Of a stretch of 45,107 nucleotides of DNA, positions 1 to 10,690 are shown in pieces (within the stretch, counting starts at the first letter, position 1; every line of letters begins with the position of its first letter). Location of the stretch: positions 77,479,655-77,524,761 of the forward strand of contig JBOZIK010000001.1 in the NCBI GenBank assembly GCA_051453625.1. Direction: 5' to 3'. Under the pieces are notes generated by a model, which had not been told where the DNA came from, did no database searches, and saw nothing but the letters and a program-made list of their open reading frames with translations. Origin of the DNA: Welwitschia mirabilis. Taxonomy: Eukaryota > Gnetophyta > Gnetopsida > Welwitschiales. The position numbers and the translations under genes are program-made.

Positions 1-740
1 CACTATAAAAATGATCTAGTTGTTCTACTCTTAAAAATACATCTACTAGATTAGAGTGTATTGCTATAGAGAAATGTTCAAAAGTAGAGGTGTAATCTTC
101 ATTTGTTTTTTATTGGAACTTTATTACTTCTTTTTGTTTCTTATAGTTTCTTCACTCATGAATCTCTTTACAAAGGTTTTCTTGACTTAATACTATTTTT
201 TTAAAGCTTTTGTGGGGTATAATTTTTAGCCAAATTTTTATCCTTCCCTTTAATATCATGGAAAAAATTACCATATATGTTTTATCCATTATTTTTTTCT
301 TTTCATTTTCCAAGATGAGGATAAGTTATTCAATGTCTCCAATGTGTTAAAGGAGGTCCTCATTATTTTCTCCACTAAAAGTTGGGTAGGCATGTAAATT
401 TTTAAGTTCAACATCATCTCCTAGGGTAGGTCAAAATGTGTTTGAATTTCTCTTTTCTTGTTGGCTAATAATTCTTCAAGAGTGATATTAGTGTTAGGAA
501 TAGAAGATCCTATGACTTGTTTTTACTTATAGGAGGCACTTGACATTATGGATTGGTTCTTTCCTTCTATAGGATTTTCATGATGAAAATCTGACTCAGA
601 AAAAATAAATTTAGAAGGAGGTTTGAGTTCACCTAGAGATTGTTTTTCTAATTTGATTTCTATATCCACTAGTTCTTCGTTAATGTTATTTTCTATTAAC
701 TATTTTTCTCTCAAATATTTCTTCTCTATGTTGATCATAT
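1..740 (-). pseudogene. Element A: Ty3/gypsy gag relic, runs off left edge
   Basis: This is a decayed capsid (gag) gene of an Athila-like Ty3/gypsy element read on the minus strand. Visible pieces include a Lys/Glu-rich N-terminal part, then LKNLHAYPTFSGENNED, a stretch with GRIKIWLK (compare the usual LKD-A-WL of gypsy gag), and TNEDYTSTFEHF followed by LDHFYSG near the window edge. The same order appears in D (21200-22600). It lies downstream of the primer site at 1231-1247 as expected for gag. Several stop codons and frame changes break it, so it is not functional. The family call rests on motif order and on the similarity to D; the remainder of A lies outside the window. Confidence 0.6.
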
Positions 741-1230
741 CATATCATCTTATAAATAGTAAATAATAGAAAATAGATAAAAAATAATAGACCATCATCC
801 TATCTATCATGGAGATGATAGAAGGGATGATACACATAGAAACTAGAAAAATAGAAACAAAATTAAAAGCAAAAATAGAAAATAGAAAACATAGAAAATA
901 CGCCTATTATCCTCCTTATCATCCATACATCATAGGAGATGATAGAAACTAATTTATTTCAAAAAAATAATAAACCAAAAATAAAATAAAAAATAAAACC
1001 TAGAATAAAAATAGAATAGAACACTGTCATGTTGATTATCATGGGGACTACAAAGGGGATAACCACTCTTTTTTATAGAAAACTAAAATCGAAAAAAATC
1101 AAAACTGAAATGATACACACAAAAAACCTATAGACCCAAATAAAATACAATGTTGCTCAAATAAATAACCAAATAAAGGTCTGATATACTCATCCAAATG
1201 ATAACAACTCTTGTACTCCTCAATAGTCTA
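741..1230 (-). other. Element A: 5' leader
   Basis: A-rich sequence between the primer site and the gag relic, with no coding frame I can support. It has several imperfect copies of a GATGATAG-like motif (around 790-830, 915-945 and 1030-1065) that resemble words in the A LTR. It probably corresponds to the untranslated leader of element A. Confidence 0.45.
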
Positions 1231-1247
1231 CTCCAGCAACAGCACCA
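1231..1247 (-). other. Element A: tRNA-Asp primer binding site
   Basis: The plus strand reads CTCCAGCAACAGCACCA, matching 13 of 17 bases of the 3' end of plant tRNA-Asp (CCCCGGCAACGGCGCCA, recalled from memory). All four mismatches are C-to-T or G-to-A. It lies three bases from the A LTR and fixes the element on the minus strand with its interior to the left. Confidence 0.75.
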
Positions 1248-1250
1248 AAA

Positions 1251-2050
1251 CGTTATGGTGTGTATGTATGTAAGTGCGTAGACTTAAAGGGATTCTGTTA
1301 ATTATAAACTAAATAATATCTTGCATAATATAACACACTAGTATGAGTAAGAGCAGATCTAAAATGTCATATTCGCATTGAAGTCTATGATTATGAGACT
1401 CTGACTGCTTTGTAAATGAATAGGAACCAAAAATAAATAATAGTGCAAGGAAATAAAAAGTACAATACAAAATGCAAGATGTAACTATTCTAAATGAAAA
1501 ATGCAAAATAAAATAACTCTACCTACTTTTAGCCTTAACAAAGGCTATTTTTGATAATCTATATCATCTAAGAAGTTGTCACCAAATCAAGGGTAACATA
1601 TACTATAAGGATCATCAAAGAATCTATAATGAAAATATGAAAACAAAATAAAACAAGGTTTATATATTAAATAGTAATAAGCATCTTAGTTATAAAATAG
1701 CTGGGTATCAATGAAAGATACACATACCTCCACCAAGTGCATGTCTTTCTGCAATGATCAAGATGGATCTCTCGCCATTTGCTCTCTTTTCACAAAAATG
1801 TTTGATAGAATGAAGATGAGAAGAAGAGTCGAGGGTGGTCTTATTTATAAAAAAATATGCTAGAAAAGGACAAATAGTAGGTGTGATAAGGCGCGCTTCT
1901 TTACAACTCAAAAATGGTTGAAATGATCAAGGAAATCTATTATAGTTGATTACATGTTAGTGTCATCTAGGATGTCATCTAAACAACATAGGGGATGATA
2001 GTACATTATAAAATATTCTCGAAATGATAACTCAGTAGTCCACATCAACA
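1251..2050 (-). repeat. Element A: 5' LTR
   Basis: This is an ~800 bp LTR on the minus strand. The left end is fixed by the adjacent primer site. The right end is placed at ...CATCAACA (TGTTGATG on the minus strand), where the integrase relic of B is interrupted. A TATA box lies at 1842-1849. Its U3 shares a GGATGTCATC...ACATAGGGGA block (near 1969-1995) with the LTR at the right edge of the window, and the AT-rich R/U5 part is arranged alike, so A and C appear to be related families. No second A LTR is in the window. The exact left end is uncertain by a few bases. Confidence 0.65.
1842..1849 (-). promoter_or_regulatory. TATA box of the A LTR
   Basis: Minus strand TATAAATA, followed by a C-rich start-like stretch (GACCACCC). 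It is placed as expected for the U3/R border of the LTR, about 200 bp from its 5' end. Confidence 0.6.
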
Positions 2051-3330
2051 TTTGTCGTTCTACCTTAGCATTTTTGTCATGAATTCTTCTTAAAAGCTTT
2101 GTGCATCAAAAAGTTTCTTAAATGCATTAAATTTGAATAAGAATTATACTTTTGTAAGATTTCCTCTTGTATCTCTAAAATTCTCAGAATTGCATCTAAA
2201 CCGGTATAAAATTCCTACAAAATAGCTCATAAAACCTATCAAATAATCATAAATTTGTAACACAAAAGTTGTCATCATGAGAAACAAGGTTTAGTTGATG
2301 GATAGTCTTATAAAAAGTATAACATACATCAACTAGAAGCATATAGTTTTTTTCATAGATAAGTTCATAAGGAGAGAAACATAAATAATTCTACCAAATC
2401 ATGCAGTAAACCCAAAGGACATCATTAAGACAAAATGCCCATGATTTTTAAGAGTTGTGACAAAGTTTTAAGAGTGCTTTCTTGATCTCTTGATTAGTAT
2501 TTTCAACTTGTTCATTTGATTAGAGATGATAAGAGTTATTTATTCTATGTTTAATCCCAACTAAGAGTAAGAGTTTCCTAAGAATATTATTGATGAAATA
2601 AGTAACTTAATCAAAAATGAGAATCTTAGGAAATTAAAATCTTTGAAATACATTTGATCTAAGGAAGTGGTAAATTATTTTTTCATTACAAGTCTATGTA
2701 GGTATGGCTTTGACTTATTTTGAAACATAATATACTACCACCAAGACATAATGTTTTTTACATGAAAGGGGTTTTAAAGAATCTACAAATTTTATATCTT
2801 AATAATGAAAAGGTTCATATTTTAAGATGGGTGTAAGAGAAATATCTTGAGTTTGAGTAAGATCTCTAGATCATTGGCAAGAGTCACACTTTCTAGCAAA
2901 GTCAAAGATATCTGTGAATATTTAAGACCAGTAGAATCCTGAATGTAAGATTTTCATAATAGTCTTTTAGCCACTAAAATGACCTTCACAAACTCTACCA
3001 TGATAAAGAAAAAAGATATCATTTTTCTCCCATTTATGAATACATTTGTGTGTAATTTAATCTTTGCATTTCCTATATATATGTGGTTCAATCCATTCGT
3101 AGTCATTTATTTTATAGAGGAAAGATTTTTATTAATTACTATTATAGTGTAAAATTGTTTTGATTATGACAAGATAATTTATGATATCAGCATATCAATA
3201 AGTAGGTTGTTTTAAAAATACCTCATAAAATTGCTTAACCATGAAAAGTTGTTATTCTAGAAAATCATCATGAATAGGTTGATCAGAAGAATTGTAAAAA
3301 GGATCTAAATGAATTCTAAAAAGATGATTA
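2051..3330 (-). pseudogene. Element B: integrase relic
   Basis: The integrase would insert the cDNA copy into the genome. On the minus strand the HHCC zinc domain is recognisable: a YHGRVCEGHFSG segment with both His, then KILHSGFYW and ARKCDSCQ with both Cys (about 2876-3010). The catalytic core follows with YVSK-VKAIPT and FLRSNVFQRF (about 2690-2760), then an NREIK-like block and SPYELIYEK (about 2440). The first catalytic Asp position appears changed (IKF where IDF is usual). There are many stops, several at Trp or Gln positions. The C-terminal part stops at 2051 against the A LTR. Family membership is clear from motif order; activity is excluded. Confidence 0.8.
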
Positions 3331-4845
3331 GCCACTAAATTTTATTTTCCTATCTTGTCGACTATTGTCAAATTGAAATCTTGTAATAAAAGTACCCATC
3401 ATATTAGGCATGCAATTGAATTTTTCTTTATCATCAAATATTGAATAGCAATATGATCTTCATAAACATAAGTGTGAAAACTAAGGAGATAATGTCTAAG
3501 TTTGTCTAGACAAAAGATGATTACTGACATCTCCTTTTTAGTAGTTGTGTAATTTAATTAAGAAGCAAAAAGAGTTTTACTAATGTAGCTTATGACTTTT
3601 AGATCTTTCATATGTTTTTATCCTAATAATCCACCTATAGCAAGATTACTAGCATCATACATTAGTTCAAATCCTTATTCCAATTAGGTCCACTCATAAT
3701 GAGTACATTGGTAATGGCATTTTTAAGATTCTTAAATACTTGTTGGTAATCATTATTCCATTCATACTTAATCTCCTTCTCTAAAAGTTGATGAAGTGAT
3801 TTATAAATTTTTAAATATCCTTCTATGAATCTATGATAAAATTCACAATGTCCAGAAAATGATTGAAGTTGCTTGAAATTAGTAGAAGGAGAAAGATTTC
3901 TAATGATATCAAGTTTTGATGGATCCATTTGTATACCTCTCATTAAAATATTATGTCATAAGATTATGCCTTCATTGATCATAAAATGGATCATTTTCCA
4001 AAAAATGTAAAGTTTAATTTCAATACATCATTTTAAAACTTGTGCTAAATGATTTCAAATTTGATCAAAATAATCTCCAAAGATTGAAAAATCATCAATG
4101 AAAATTTCAATAGAGTTCTCTATAAATCACTAAAGATTCCCATCATAGCATGTTGAAAGGTACTTGGAGCATTGCATAAATTAAAAGGCATTCTCTTAAA
4201 AGCATAAGTACCAAAAGGGGAAGTAAAAGTGGTCTTTTCTTGATCTTTATTTGCAATATATACTTGGTTATATCCACTATAATCATCAAGGAAACAGTAG
4301 AATGCATGTCATTGTATTCTATTCAAAACTTGATCAAGAAAAGGGAGAGGATAATGATCCTTATTAGTTACCTTATTGAGTTTTTGGAAATATATGCATA
4401 CCTCCACTTATCGTCTTTCTTAGGTACAACTGTTAATGGACTAACCCACTTGCTATTGCTTATAGGGTAAATGATATTAGCATCTAAAAGTTATATGATC
4501 TTATTTTTAACCACTTATTTTAGTGATATATTTAGATGTCTTTGGGATTGTCTTATGGGTTTTTCATTGTCTTCAAGATATATTTTATGTTAAACAACAT
4601 GTGGTATAATAAGAGATAAGTCCTTGTGACTTCATGCAAAGGCTTCCAATTTTAATGTAACAAGTGATACTAAGGCCTTCTCTACTTTAGGATAGAGGTA
4701 ACTACTAATGATAAATGACTTTTTGGGGTTATTATTGATAAAAATACACTTCAATTCCTTTTTAATCTCTTTCAAATTCATTTCAAAATTGACTTCTTCA
4801 TGTCTATGAGGGGTTGCATAACAATTTTCATTAAATGTTAACTTC
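3331..4845 (-). pseudogene. Element B: reverse transcriptase and RNase H relic
   Basis: From about 4845 leftward the minus strand shows an upstream pol linker ending in EAFA, then RT: LLDANIIYPISNSKWVSPL, VVPKK, DHYPLPFLDQ, HAFYCFLDDYSGYNQV, MPFNLCNAPSTFQ and the catalytic block IFIDDFSIFG (about 4075-4105), in which both catalytic Asp residues survive. The connection domain forms an open 93-codon piece at 3662-3943 (GIQMDPSKL...FYHRFIEGYLKIYKSL). RNase H follows with FELMYDASNLAIGGLLG and EMSVIIFCLDKLRHYLL (about 3430-3665). At least two frameshifts and several stops break it. The wording is closest to Athila-type gypsy RT. The upstream end at 4845 is the insertion point of F. Confidence 0.85.
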
Positions 4846-4849
4846 ATAG
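4845..4849. repeat. Target site duplication of F, left copy (CATAG)
   Basis: CATAG directly before the 5' LTR of F; the same five bases follow the 3' LTR at 10033-10037. This shows F inserted by integrase into the pol gene of B and that both F ends are preserved. Confidence 0.85.
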
Positions 4850-5435
4850 TATTGGGATTTTATATTTCCAATTGATGTCAAACTAATATGATCTTTGTAG
4901 AATGAAATGTGATTTTACATATGTAAGAAACTAAAGGATCATATATAAAAGATAGCCAATTTTTGGACATGTTCTAATTAAAGTAACTTTATTTTCTATC
5001 TAAGGACTTAAAGTAGGATTTAATTAAACTTGAAAAGACTTATTTTTGGCTACTTCATGAGGGGTCAATCAGATCTTTGAGGGGTTGACCAAATATAGAA
5101 ATGCATTTTTCAAGCTTCTCCATATGTACTATGTCATATCGGGTCGACTAGACTCATGTGGATTTGACTGAACCCAAAGAAAAGTAGTCGACTAGATTTT
5201 AAATAGAGGTAAATAAACCAAGTAACATGAGTTACTTATGTTAATTGAATGAAAAAAGGAGGTGACTAAGTCAAGTAATGTGAGTCACTTAGGTCAACTA
5301 GAGGTTTCAAGGAATTGACTAGCCAAAGCAAAAGTGGAAATTTTCAAATAGTTTTTCAAACATTATTTTATCAAATCAATCAATTTCAAATGTCATATTC
5401 CTTCCCAACTATCTAACAGCTATATTTTGGGGAAA

Positions 5436-5445
5436 TATATTTAAA
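5436..5445 (+). promoter_or_regulatory. TATA box of the F 5' LTR
   Basis: TATATTTAAA followed by GAGGCAACACT, conserved at the same place in the 3' LTR (9394-9403). It is the likely core promoter, putting transcription start near 5470. Confidence 0.55.
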
Positions 5446-5668
5446 GAGGCAACACTTAAAAACTTGGTATTTTTAATATTGAAAATTGTTTTAAAAAGAA
5501 GGTTACACTCTTGAATTGAAGATCTTATCTTTCTACTAGCATTCTTCTCTCACTCAGTACTTAACTTTATACTAAACATGAGTAATAAGGCTTCTTTATT
5601 AGTTCTTGTATTTAAGTGATTTAGAGCATAGAGGCTTCATTTCCAAAATCACCCTTATGCATTTTTTT

Positions 5669-5830
5669 AAGGATAAGACTTAACTTGTAAAAGTATATTT
5701 TATTGAGGTTGAGACTTATCCTACAAAAGTCCATTTTATTGAGGTTCAGACTTAGCCTACAAAGGTCTATTTATGAAGGTTGAAACTGATCCTATAAAAT
5801 TCTGCTTTATAAGGTTGAAGGTTAGCCTTG
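5669..5830 (+). repeat. Four-copy ~43 bp tandem repeat in the F 5' LTR
   Basis: Four degenerate units built around GAGGTTGAGACTTAGCCTAC-like text, each followed by AAAAGT and T-rich spacing. It is present in both LTRs and lies downstream of the TATA box, so it would be in the R/U5 leader. Confidence 0.7.
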
Positions 5831-6113
5831 AAAACCTGATGGATAATAAAGAAACAAAGATCCAAAATAGTTTTGGTTATTTACTATCTTCTAAGAGTAG
5901 AGTAGGATGCATCCCGAACCACTATAAATCTTGTCTTGTGCATTTATTTGGTTCTACTTTTGAGTTTGTTTTGTTATATCTTTTTATGTTATAATTTTTT
6001 TATTGGGTAGTAATCATCATTTAAAATTTCTAGAAGTCCTGTTTAACCCATTTCCCTCCACATTCCCTCCATTCCCCCTTGGGGTCGTCCCTCGGTGTTC
6101 AAGATCCTCCATC

Positions 6114-6131
6114 TAGTATCAGAGATCTAGG
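6114..6131 (+). other. Element F: tRNA-iMet primer binding site
   Basis: TAGTATCAGAG two bases after the LTR end. This is the usual plant copia site TGGTATCAGAG, complementary to the 3' end of initiator tRNA-Met, with one G-to-A change. Confidence 0.75.
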
Positions 6132-6181
6132 TTAAATTAATACTAACATTTTAACTAATCTTTGATTCAATAAAATTAGCC

Positions 6182-8117
6182 ATGAGTTTCATTGTATAAG
6201 ATCTCTCTATTTTTAGGCCTCCATTATTTGATAGAATAAACTATGGATATTGGAAGTCTAAAATGAGAATATTCTTAAGATATCTTAATATAGATTACAA
6301 GGATATATTGATCACAAGTTATAGACACTCTACCACAACTCAAAAGGATGCGAAAGGAAATTGTATAGTAGTGTTGAAACTAAAAATTAAATGGACTAAA
6401 TTAGATAAAGTTAATGCTACTATTGATTCTCATGCTTTGAATGCAATTTTTTATACTATGACTATAGATGAGTTTAAGAGAATAGTAGATTATGAAATTC
6501 CCAAAAGAAGCATGGAATATTCTTGCTATTACTCATAAAGGAACATCTAATGTCAAGCAAGCAAATATGTAGATATTAATTACATAATTTAAAGAGATTA
6601 AGATGGATGAGGAAGATACTCTTTAAGAATTCTTTACTAGCCTAATGGACATTTTAAACTTTATGACAAGTCTTAGAGAAAAGATGGAGAAAGCCAAGAT
6701 GGTAAAAAAAGGTATTAAGATCCCTTCCCAAGAGATTTAAACTAAAGATGACTATGATCGAAGAAAGTAAAGATCTCAGCAAGATGCCACTNNNNNNNNN
6801 NNNNNNNNNNNNNNNNNNNNNNNNNNNNNNNNNNNNNNNNNNNNNNNNNNNNNNNNNNNNNNNNNNNNNNNNNNNNNNNNNNNNNNNNNNNNNNNNNNNN
6901 NNNNNNNNNNNNNNNNNNNNNNNNNNNNNNNNNNNNNNNNNNNNNNNNNNNNNNNNNNNNNNNNNNNNNNNNNNNNNNNNNNNNNNNNNNNNNNNNNNNN
7001 NNNNNNNNNNNNNNNNNNNNNNNNNNNNNNNNNNNNNNNNNNNNNNNNNNNNNNNNNNNNNNNNNNNNNNNNNNNNNNNNNNNNNNNNNNNNNNNNNNNN
7101 NNNNNNNNNNNNNNNNNNNNNNNNNNNNNNNNNNNNNNNNNNNNNNNNNNNNNNNNNNNNNNNNNNNNNNNNNNNNNNNNNNNNNNNNNNNNNNNNNNNN
7201 NNNNNNNNNNNNNNNNNNNNNNNNNNNNNNCTTCAAACTTATGAGCTAAAACTACATGAATAGGAAGAAGAGTTTTTCTTTCAAAAGTATATAAGAAGAT
7301 ATTAAAAGTAATAGGTCGAAATATGAATTAAATGAATTATCACTTTTAGCAAGAAGATTTAAAGCATTTGTATTGAAAAGAAGAGATAAAGAATTCAATA
7401 AAAGTTTTAGGCATATGAAAATTAATGTTATCAATAATAGGAAACTAAAGGACTAAAGAAGCTGTTACTAGTAGCCACTTGGGATAACTTTTAAGAAGAA
7501 GAATAAGAAGAAGCTTAGATGAAGAATATGGAGAAAATAGAACATTATCTTTCATGGAACTTATAAATCCCATTACTCAGTTATCAAAACTCACTGAGCA
7601 TGATGATTTGGACATGAGTGAAGATGAAGAAGAGGAGAATCTTGAAGACACATATCATGAATTATATTAAGAATGTGAAAGTCTTGTTATAAAAGTCAAT
7701 GAACTGAAAACTATCATCAAGGATTTGATAATGGAGCATGAAGCATTAAATTAAAGAAATAAAGAGATTCAAGAATAAAATACAAGTATCATGAAGTATT
7801 TAAGCCAATCTTTACAAGTCTTGAGTAGATTCCTAGAAGGGTTAAAGAAACTTAAGAAGATTCTTCAATTGGAACAATGTCCACATGATAAAAAGAGTAT
7901 TAGATTTGAAAGCAATAGTATATCAAATTCATCTAGTGAGGTAAGTAATAAAGGTATAACATTTTTTATAAAAAATATTACTTATCATTTTTGTTGTAAA
8001 TTTGGTCATTTAATATTCAACTATCCATATAGAAAAACTATTCTTTTGCAAACATTAATTAATTATCATTTAAATTTATTTTTAGAAATTAAGAAAGACC
8101 ATATGGATAAAAGCTAA
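6182..8117 (+). pseudogene. Element F: copia-type gag relic (UBN2-like)
   Basis: The capsid gene starts at an ATG 68 bases after the primer site (MSFIV). The readable N-terminal part has RPPLFDRINYGYWKSKMRIF and LNAIFYTMTIDEFKRI, then, after a frameshift near 6500, THKGTSNVKQANM and MDEEDTL, all typical of copia gag of the UBN2/DUF4219 type. A gap (6792-7230) removes the middle. Beyond it come an ARRFKAF-like segment, an acidic and Lys-rich coiled-coil stretch (about 7560-7860), and a zinc knuckle at 7983-8027. In the knuckle the first and last Cys are Tyr (TAT), each explained by one G-to-A change, while the second Cys and the His remain. Several stops replace Gln codons. No pol follows. Confidence 0.8.
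6792..7230. other. Assembly gap (439 N)
   Basis: Unknown bases inside the gag of F. Flanking sequence does not overlap, so the gap may be real; its size may be an estimate. Confidence 0.95.
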
Positions 8118-8795
8118 GAATTTAGAGTCTTTTTTATCTAAGCAAATTTCAACTTTAGTAGTAGTTAATTATTTAGATTAATTATTACTTATTATAATGT
8201 TTTTTAAAATCATTAATTATTGTAATATGAGTGCTTCTTAAAACCATTATTGTGATATTTGTCTTGTATTGGATTTGCATCTTAATGGTTTTTTTTTTTT
8301 TATAAAGATTTTTCTATAAGTTTTGAATATTCTGATGTTTCACTTTGTAATGAAATCTTGTTATCATAAACACAACATTAGTTGGTATTATGATATAATG
8401 AATTGAAAATTATCATCTCAGTAATATACTACTATCATCAAAACTCTATCATGATTATTATTTTTTATATAGATATATATGACATAAAGCTAGGGAGAGA
8501 AAATATGATATTTTTGACCACATGTCTAAGGTTTATAGCTCTTTGTCTTTCTTTCTTTATCCTTTGTTATTGATGTTAAAAGGAGGATAAAACATGATAT
8601 TATCAAAACACTTTTATTTCACAAATATTTTTTCCTTAAAAGAAAAGGTACCTTTTACTTAATATTATTTATATGGATTTGTAAAAGAGGGATCTTTTAT
8701 AATGTCAATGTGCTTTATTAGATTGATGAAAGAAAGAGCTTAAAAATGAAATATTTATTTGATATTAAAAACACTTATTTGTTTTCCATCAATGT
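8118..8795 (+). other. Element F: non-coding tail between gag and 3' LTR
   Basis: T-rich sequence with a poly-T run near 8289-8300. It has no frame resembling protease, integrase, RT or RNase H. Where an autonomous copia element has about 3 kb of pol, this one has under 0.7 kb. Confidence 0.6.
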
Positions 8796-8804
8796 TAAAG
8801 GGGG
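8796..8804 (+). other. Element F: polypurine tract
   Basis: TAAAGGGGG directly before the 3' LTR start, the expected plus-strand primer of reverse transcription. Confidence 0.75.
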
Positions 8805-9393
8805 TATTTTTAGCATTTTATATTTCTAATTGGTGTCAAACTAATATGACCTTTTAGAATAAAATGTGATTTTACAAATTCAAGAAACTGAAGAATCCAT
8901 AGATAAAAGATAGCCAAGATTTGAACATGTTCTAATTAAAGTAACTTGATTTTTTGTTCAAGAACATAAAGTAGGAGTTGACCAAACTTGAAAATACTCA
9001 TTTTGAGCTACTTCATAAGGGGTTGATTAGATCTTTGAGGGGTCAACTAAATCTGGAAATGCATTTTTCAAGAATCTCCATATATACTATGTCATATGGT
9101 ATTGACCAAAGTTATGTGGAGCCAACTAGACCTAAAGAAAAGTGGTTGATTAGATTTTAAATGGGGGTAACCGAACCAAGTAATGTAAGTTACTGAGATC
9201 AACCAAATGAAAAAATAGGGTGACTAGATCATATAACATGAGTCACTTAGATCAACTAGATGTTTCGAGAGGTCGACCGATCAAAGCAAAAGCAGAAATG
9301 TTCAAACATTTTTATAATTGTTATTTCACCAAATCTATACATTTTAAATGTAAAATTTCTTTCCAAGTATATAATGGCTATATTTTGAGGAAA

Positions 9394-9403
9394 TATATTT
9401 AAA
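9394..9403 (+). promoter_or_regulatory. TATA box of the F 3' LTR
   Basis: TATATTTAAA followed by GAGGAAACACT, aligned with the TATA box at 5436-5445. Confidence 0.5.
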
Positions 9404-9617
9404 GAGGAAACACTCAAAAACCTACCATTTTTAAGATCAAACAGATTTTGAAAAAGAAGGTTGCACTCTTAATTTGAAGAACTTATCTTTCTATCGTCAT
9501 TCTTTTACTTAGCACTTACCTTTCTATTAAATATAAGTAATAAGACTTTATTGTTAGTTCTTGTATTTGAATGAATTAGATCATAGAGGTTGCATTTCCT
9601 TACTTACACTTTTGCAT

Positions 9618-9792
9618 TTTATTGAGGTTAAGACTTAGCCTATAAAAGTTTGTTTCATTAAGGTTGAAACGTAGCCTACAAAATCCCATTTTATTGAGGT
9701 TGAGACTTATCCTGAAAAAGTAAATTTATGAAGATTAATACTTAGCCTAAAAAAGTATACTTTGTAAGGTTAAAGGTTAGCATTAAAAACCT
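9618..9792 (+). repeat. ~43 bp tandem repeat in the F 3' LTR
   Basis: Four degenerate units equivalent to those at 5669-5830, with the same order and spacing, so the array predates insertion of F. Confidence 0.65.
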
Positions 9793-10032
9793 AGTAAATA
9801 ATAAAGAAATAGAGATTTGAAACAGACTTGGTTATTGACTATCTTTCAAGAGTGAAGTAGGGTGCATCTCAAACCACTATAAATCTTGTCTTATACATTT
9901 CTTTGGTTCTACTTTTAAGTTTTTTTTTTGTTATATATTTTTATGTTACAATTTCTTTATTAGTAGTAATAATTATTTAAAATTTTTAGAAGTTATATTC
10001 ATTCCCCTCCCTCTAGGGTTTAAGATCCTATA

Positions 10033-10037
10033 CATAG
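10033..10037. repeat. Target site duplication of F, right copy (CATAG)
   Basis: Matches 4845-4849; beyond it the minus-strand pol/protease of B resumes. Confidence 0.85.
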
Positions 10038-10329
10038 CTTTTGCTCCCTCTATGTCTTAGGTTGTAATGTTGTTAAAGGTTTCTTTCATCAGGTGTTCCA
10101 GAGTATTATTGAGTTCACAAGGGTTGATGAAATTAAGACTACTTAAGATAGTTAAGAATTCCTTCATATCATCAAAAAAGAGTTGGTTGTTGATGGATGA
10201 GGGCCTTCAACTCGAGACAATGATGTGCTAAAAACATAGTTGATCTAGTATCTTCACTAAGCTTATTATTTGGATCCTTTATATCTTTTTCTGCTATGTT
10301 GAAAACTTGAACTTAAAGCTTTTTACTTT

Positions 10330-10690
10330 CTACCTAAAGTTCCATGATTCCTACTCTAGTGTCTATGATATAATGGATAGTAGCACAAAAAGCTCTATCT
10401 TAAAGAAAAGGATACCTACCATTGTGATTGATCTAAATAATTATAAAATCTATGGGATGATAAGCTTCCTTTATTTGCATAACAAAATATTTAATAATTC
10501 CAAATATTTTTCTCAATGTTGAATTAGCCATTTCCAAGATAATTTTAATTGGTTCAATTCACTTTTATAATTCAAACGTTTTGCAAATATGTAGAGGCAT
10601 TATGTTCACACTTATACTTACGTCTATGAGAGTGTTTGTAGCCTTTTTTTACCTTTTAATATCATACTAAGGATTGCTATTACTAGATCT
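10330..10690 (-). pseudogene. Element B: aspartic protease relic
   Basis: The retroviral-type protease would cut the Gag-Pol polyprotein. On the minus strand the active-site region reads NTLIDVSISVNIMPLHICKTF (Asp codon 10622-10624), where the family has D-L/T-G-A-S-I-N-L-M-P; the Gly of the D-T-G triad is Ser here, a GGT-to-AGT change. Downstream are ILEMANSTLRKIFGII, HPIDFIII and, with a stop, a degraded LGRPFL-like block with AFCATIHYIIDTRVGIMEL. Spacing and order fit Athila-type protease between gag (right) and RT (left, beyond F). The gene is inactive because of frame changes and the Gly loss. Confidence 0.75.

Larger units (their letters stand above)
4850..6111 (+). repeat. Element F: 5' LTR
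   Basis: A 1262 bp direct repeat of 8805-10032. It contains a block of repeated TCGAC/TTGAC words (about 5060-5335), a TATA box at 5436-5445, a four-copy ~43 bp tandem repeat (5669-5830) and a C-rich end just before the primer site. The order of these parts is identical in the 3' copy. Confidence 0.85.
4850..10032 (+). mobile_element. Element F: gag-only copia-type LTR retrotransposon
   Basis: A structurally complete plus-strand element: 5' LTR (4850-6111), tRNA-iMet primer site (6114-6131), one gag gene (6182-8117), a non-coding tail, polypurine tract (8796-8804) and 3' LTR (8805-10032), flanked by CATAG. The interior is about 2.7 kb including a 439 bp gap, and no protease, integrase, RT or RNase H can be found in what is readable. 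It therefore looks like a non-autonomous derivative that kept gag. Both LTRs now start with TA rather than TG, and the 3' LTR ends in TA where the 5' LTR ends in CA, each a simple transition from TG...CA. LTR identity is roughly 80% by eye, so the insertion is old. Confidence 0.85.
8805..10032 (+). repeat. Element F: 3' LTR
   Basis: A 1228 bp direct repeat of 4850-6111. It contains the same TCGAC/TTGAC word block, a TATA box (9394-9403) and the ~43 bp tandem repeat (about 9618-9792). It ends ...GATCCTATA before the CATAG duplication. By eye it differs from the 5' LTR at about one base in five, mostly transitions. Confidence 0.85.

Noticed and set aside
1309-1911. Two minus frames (1309-1506, 1708-1911) as genes
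   Set aside because: Both lie in the LTR of A and have no recognisable domain.
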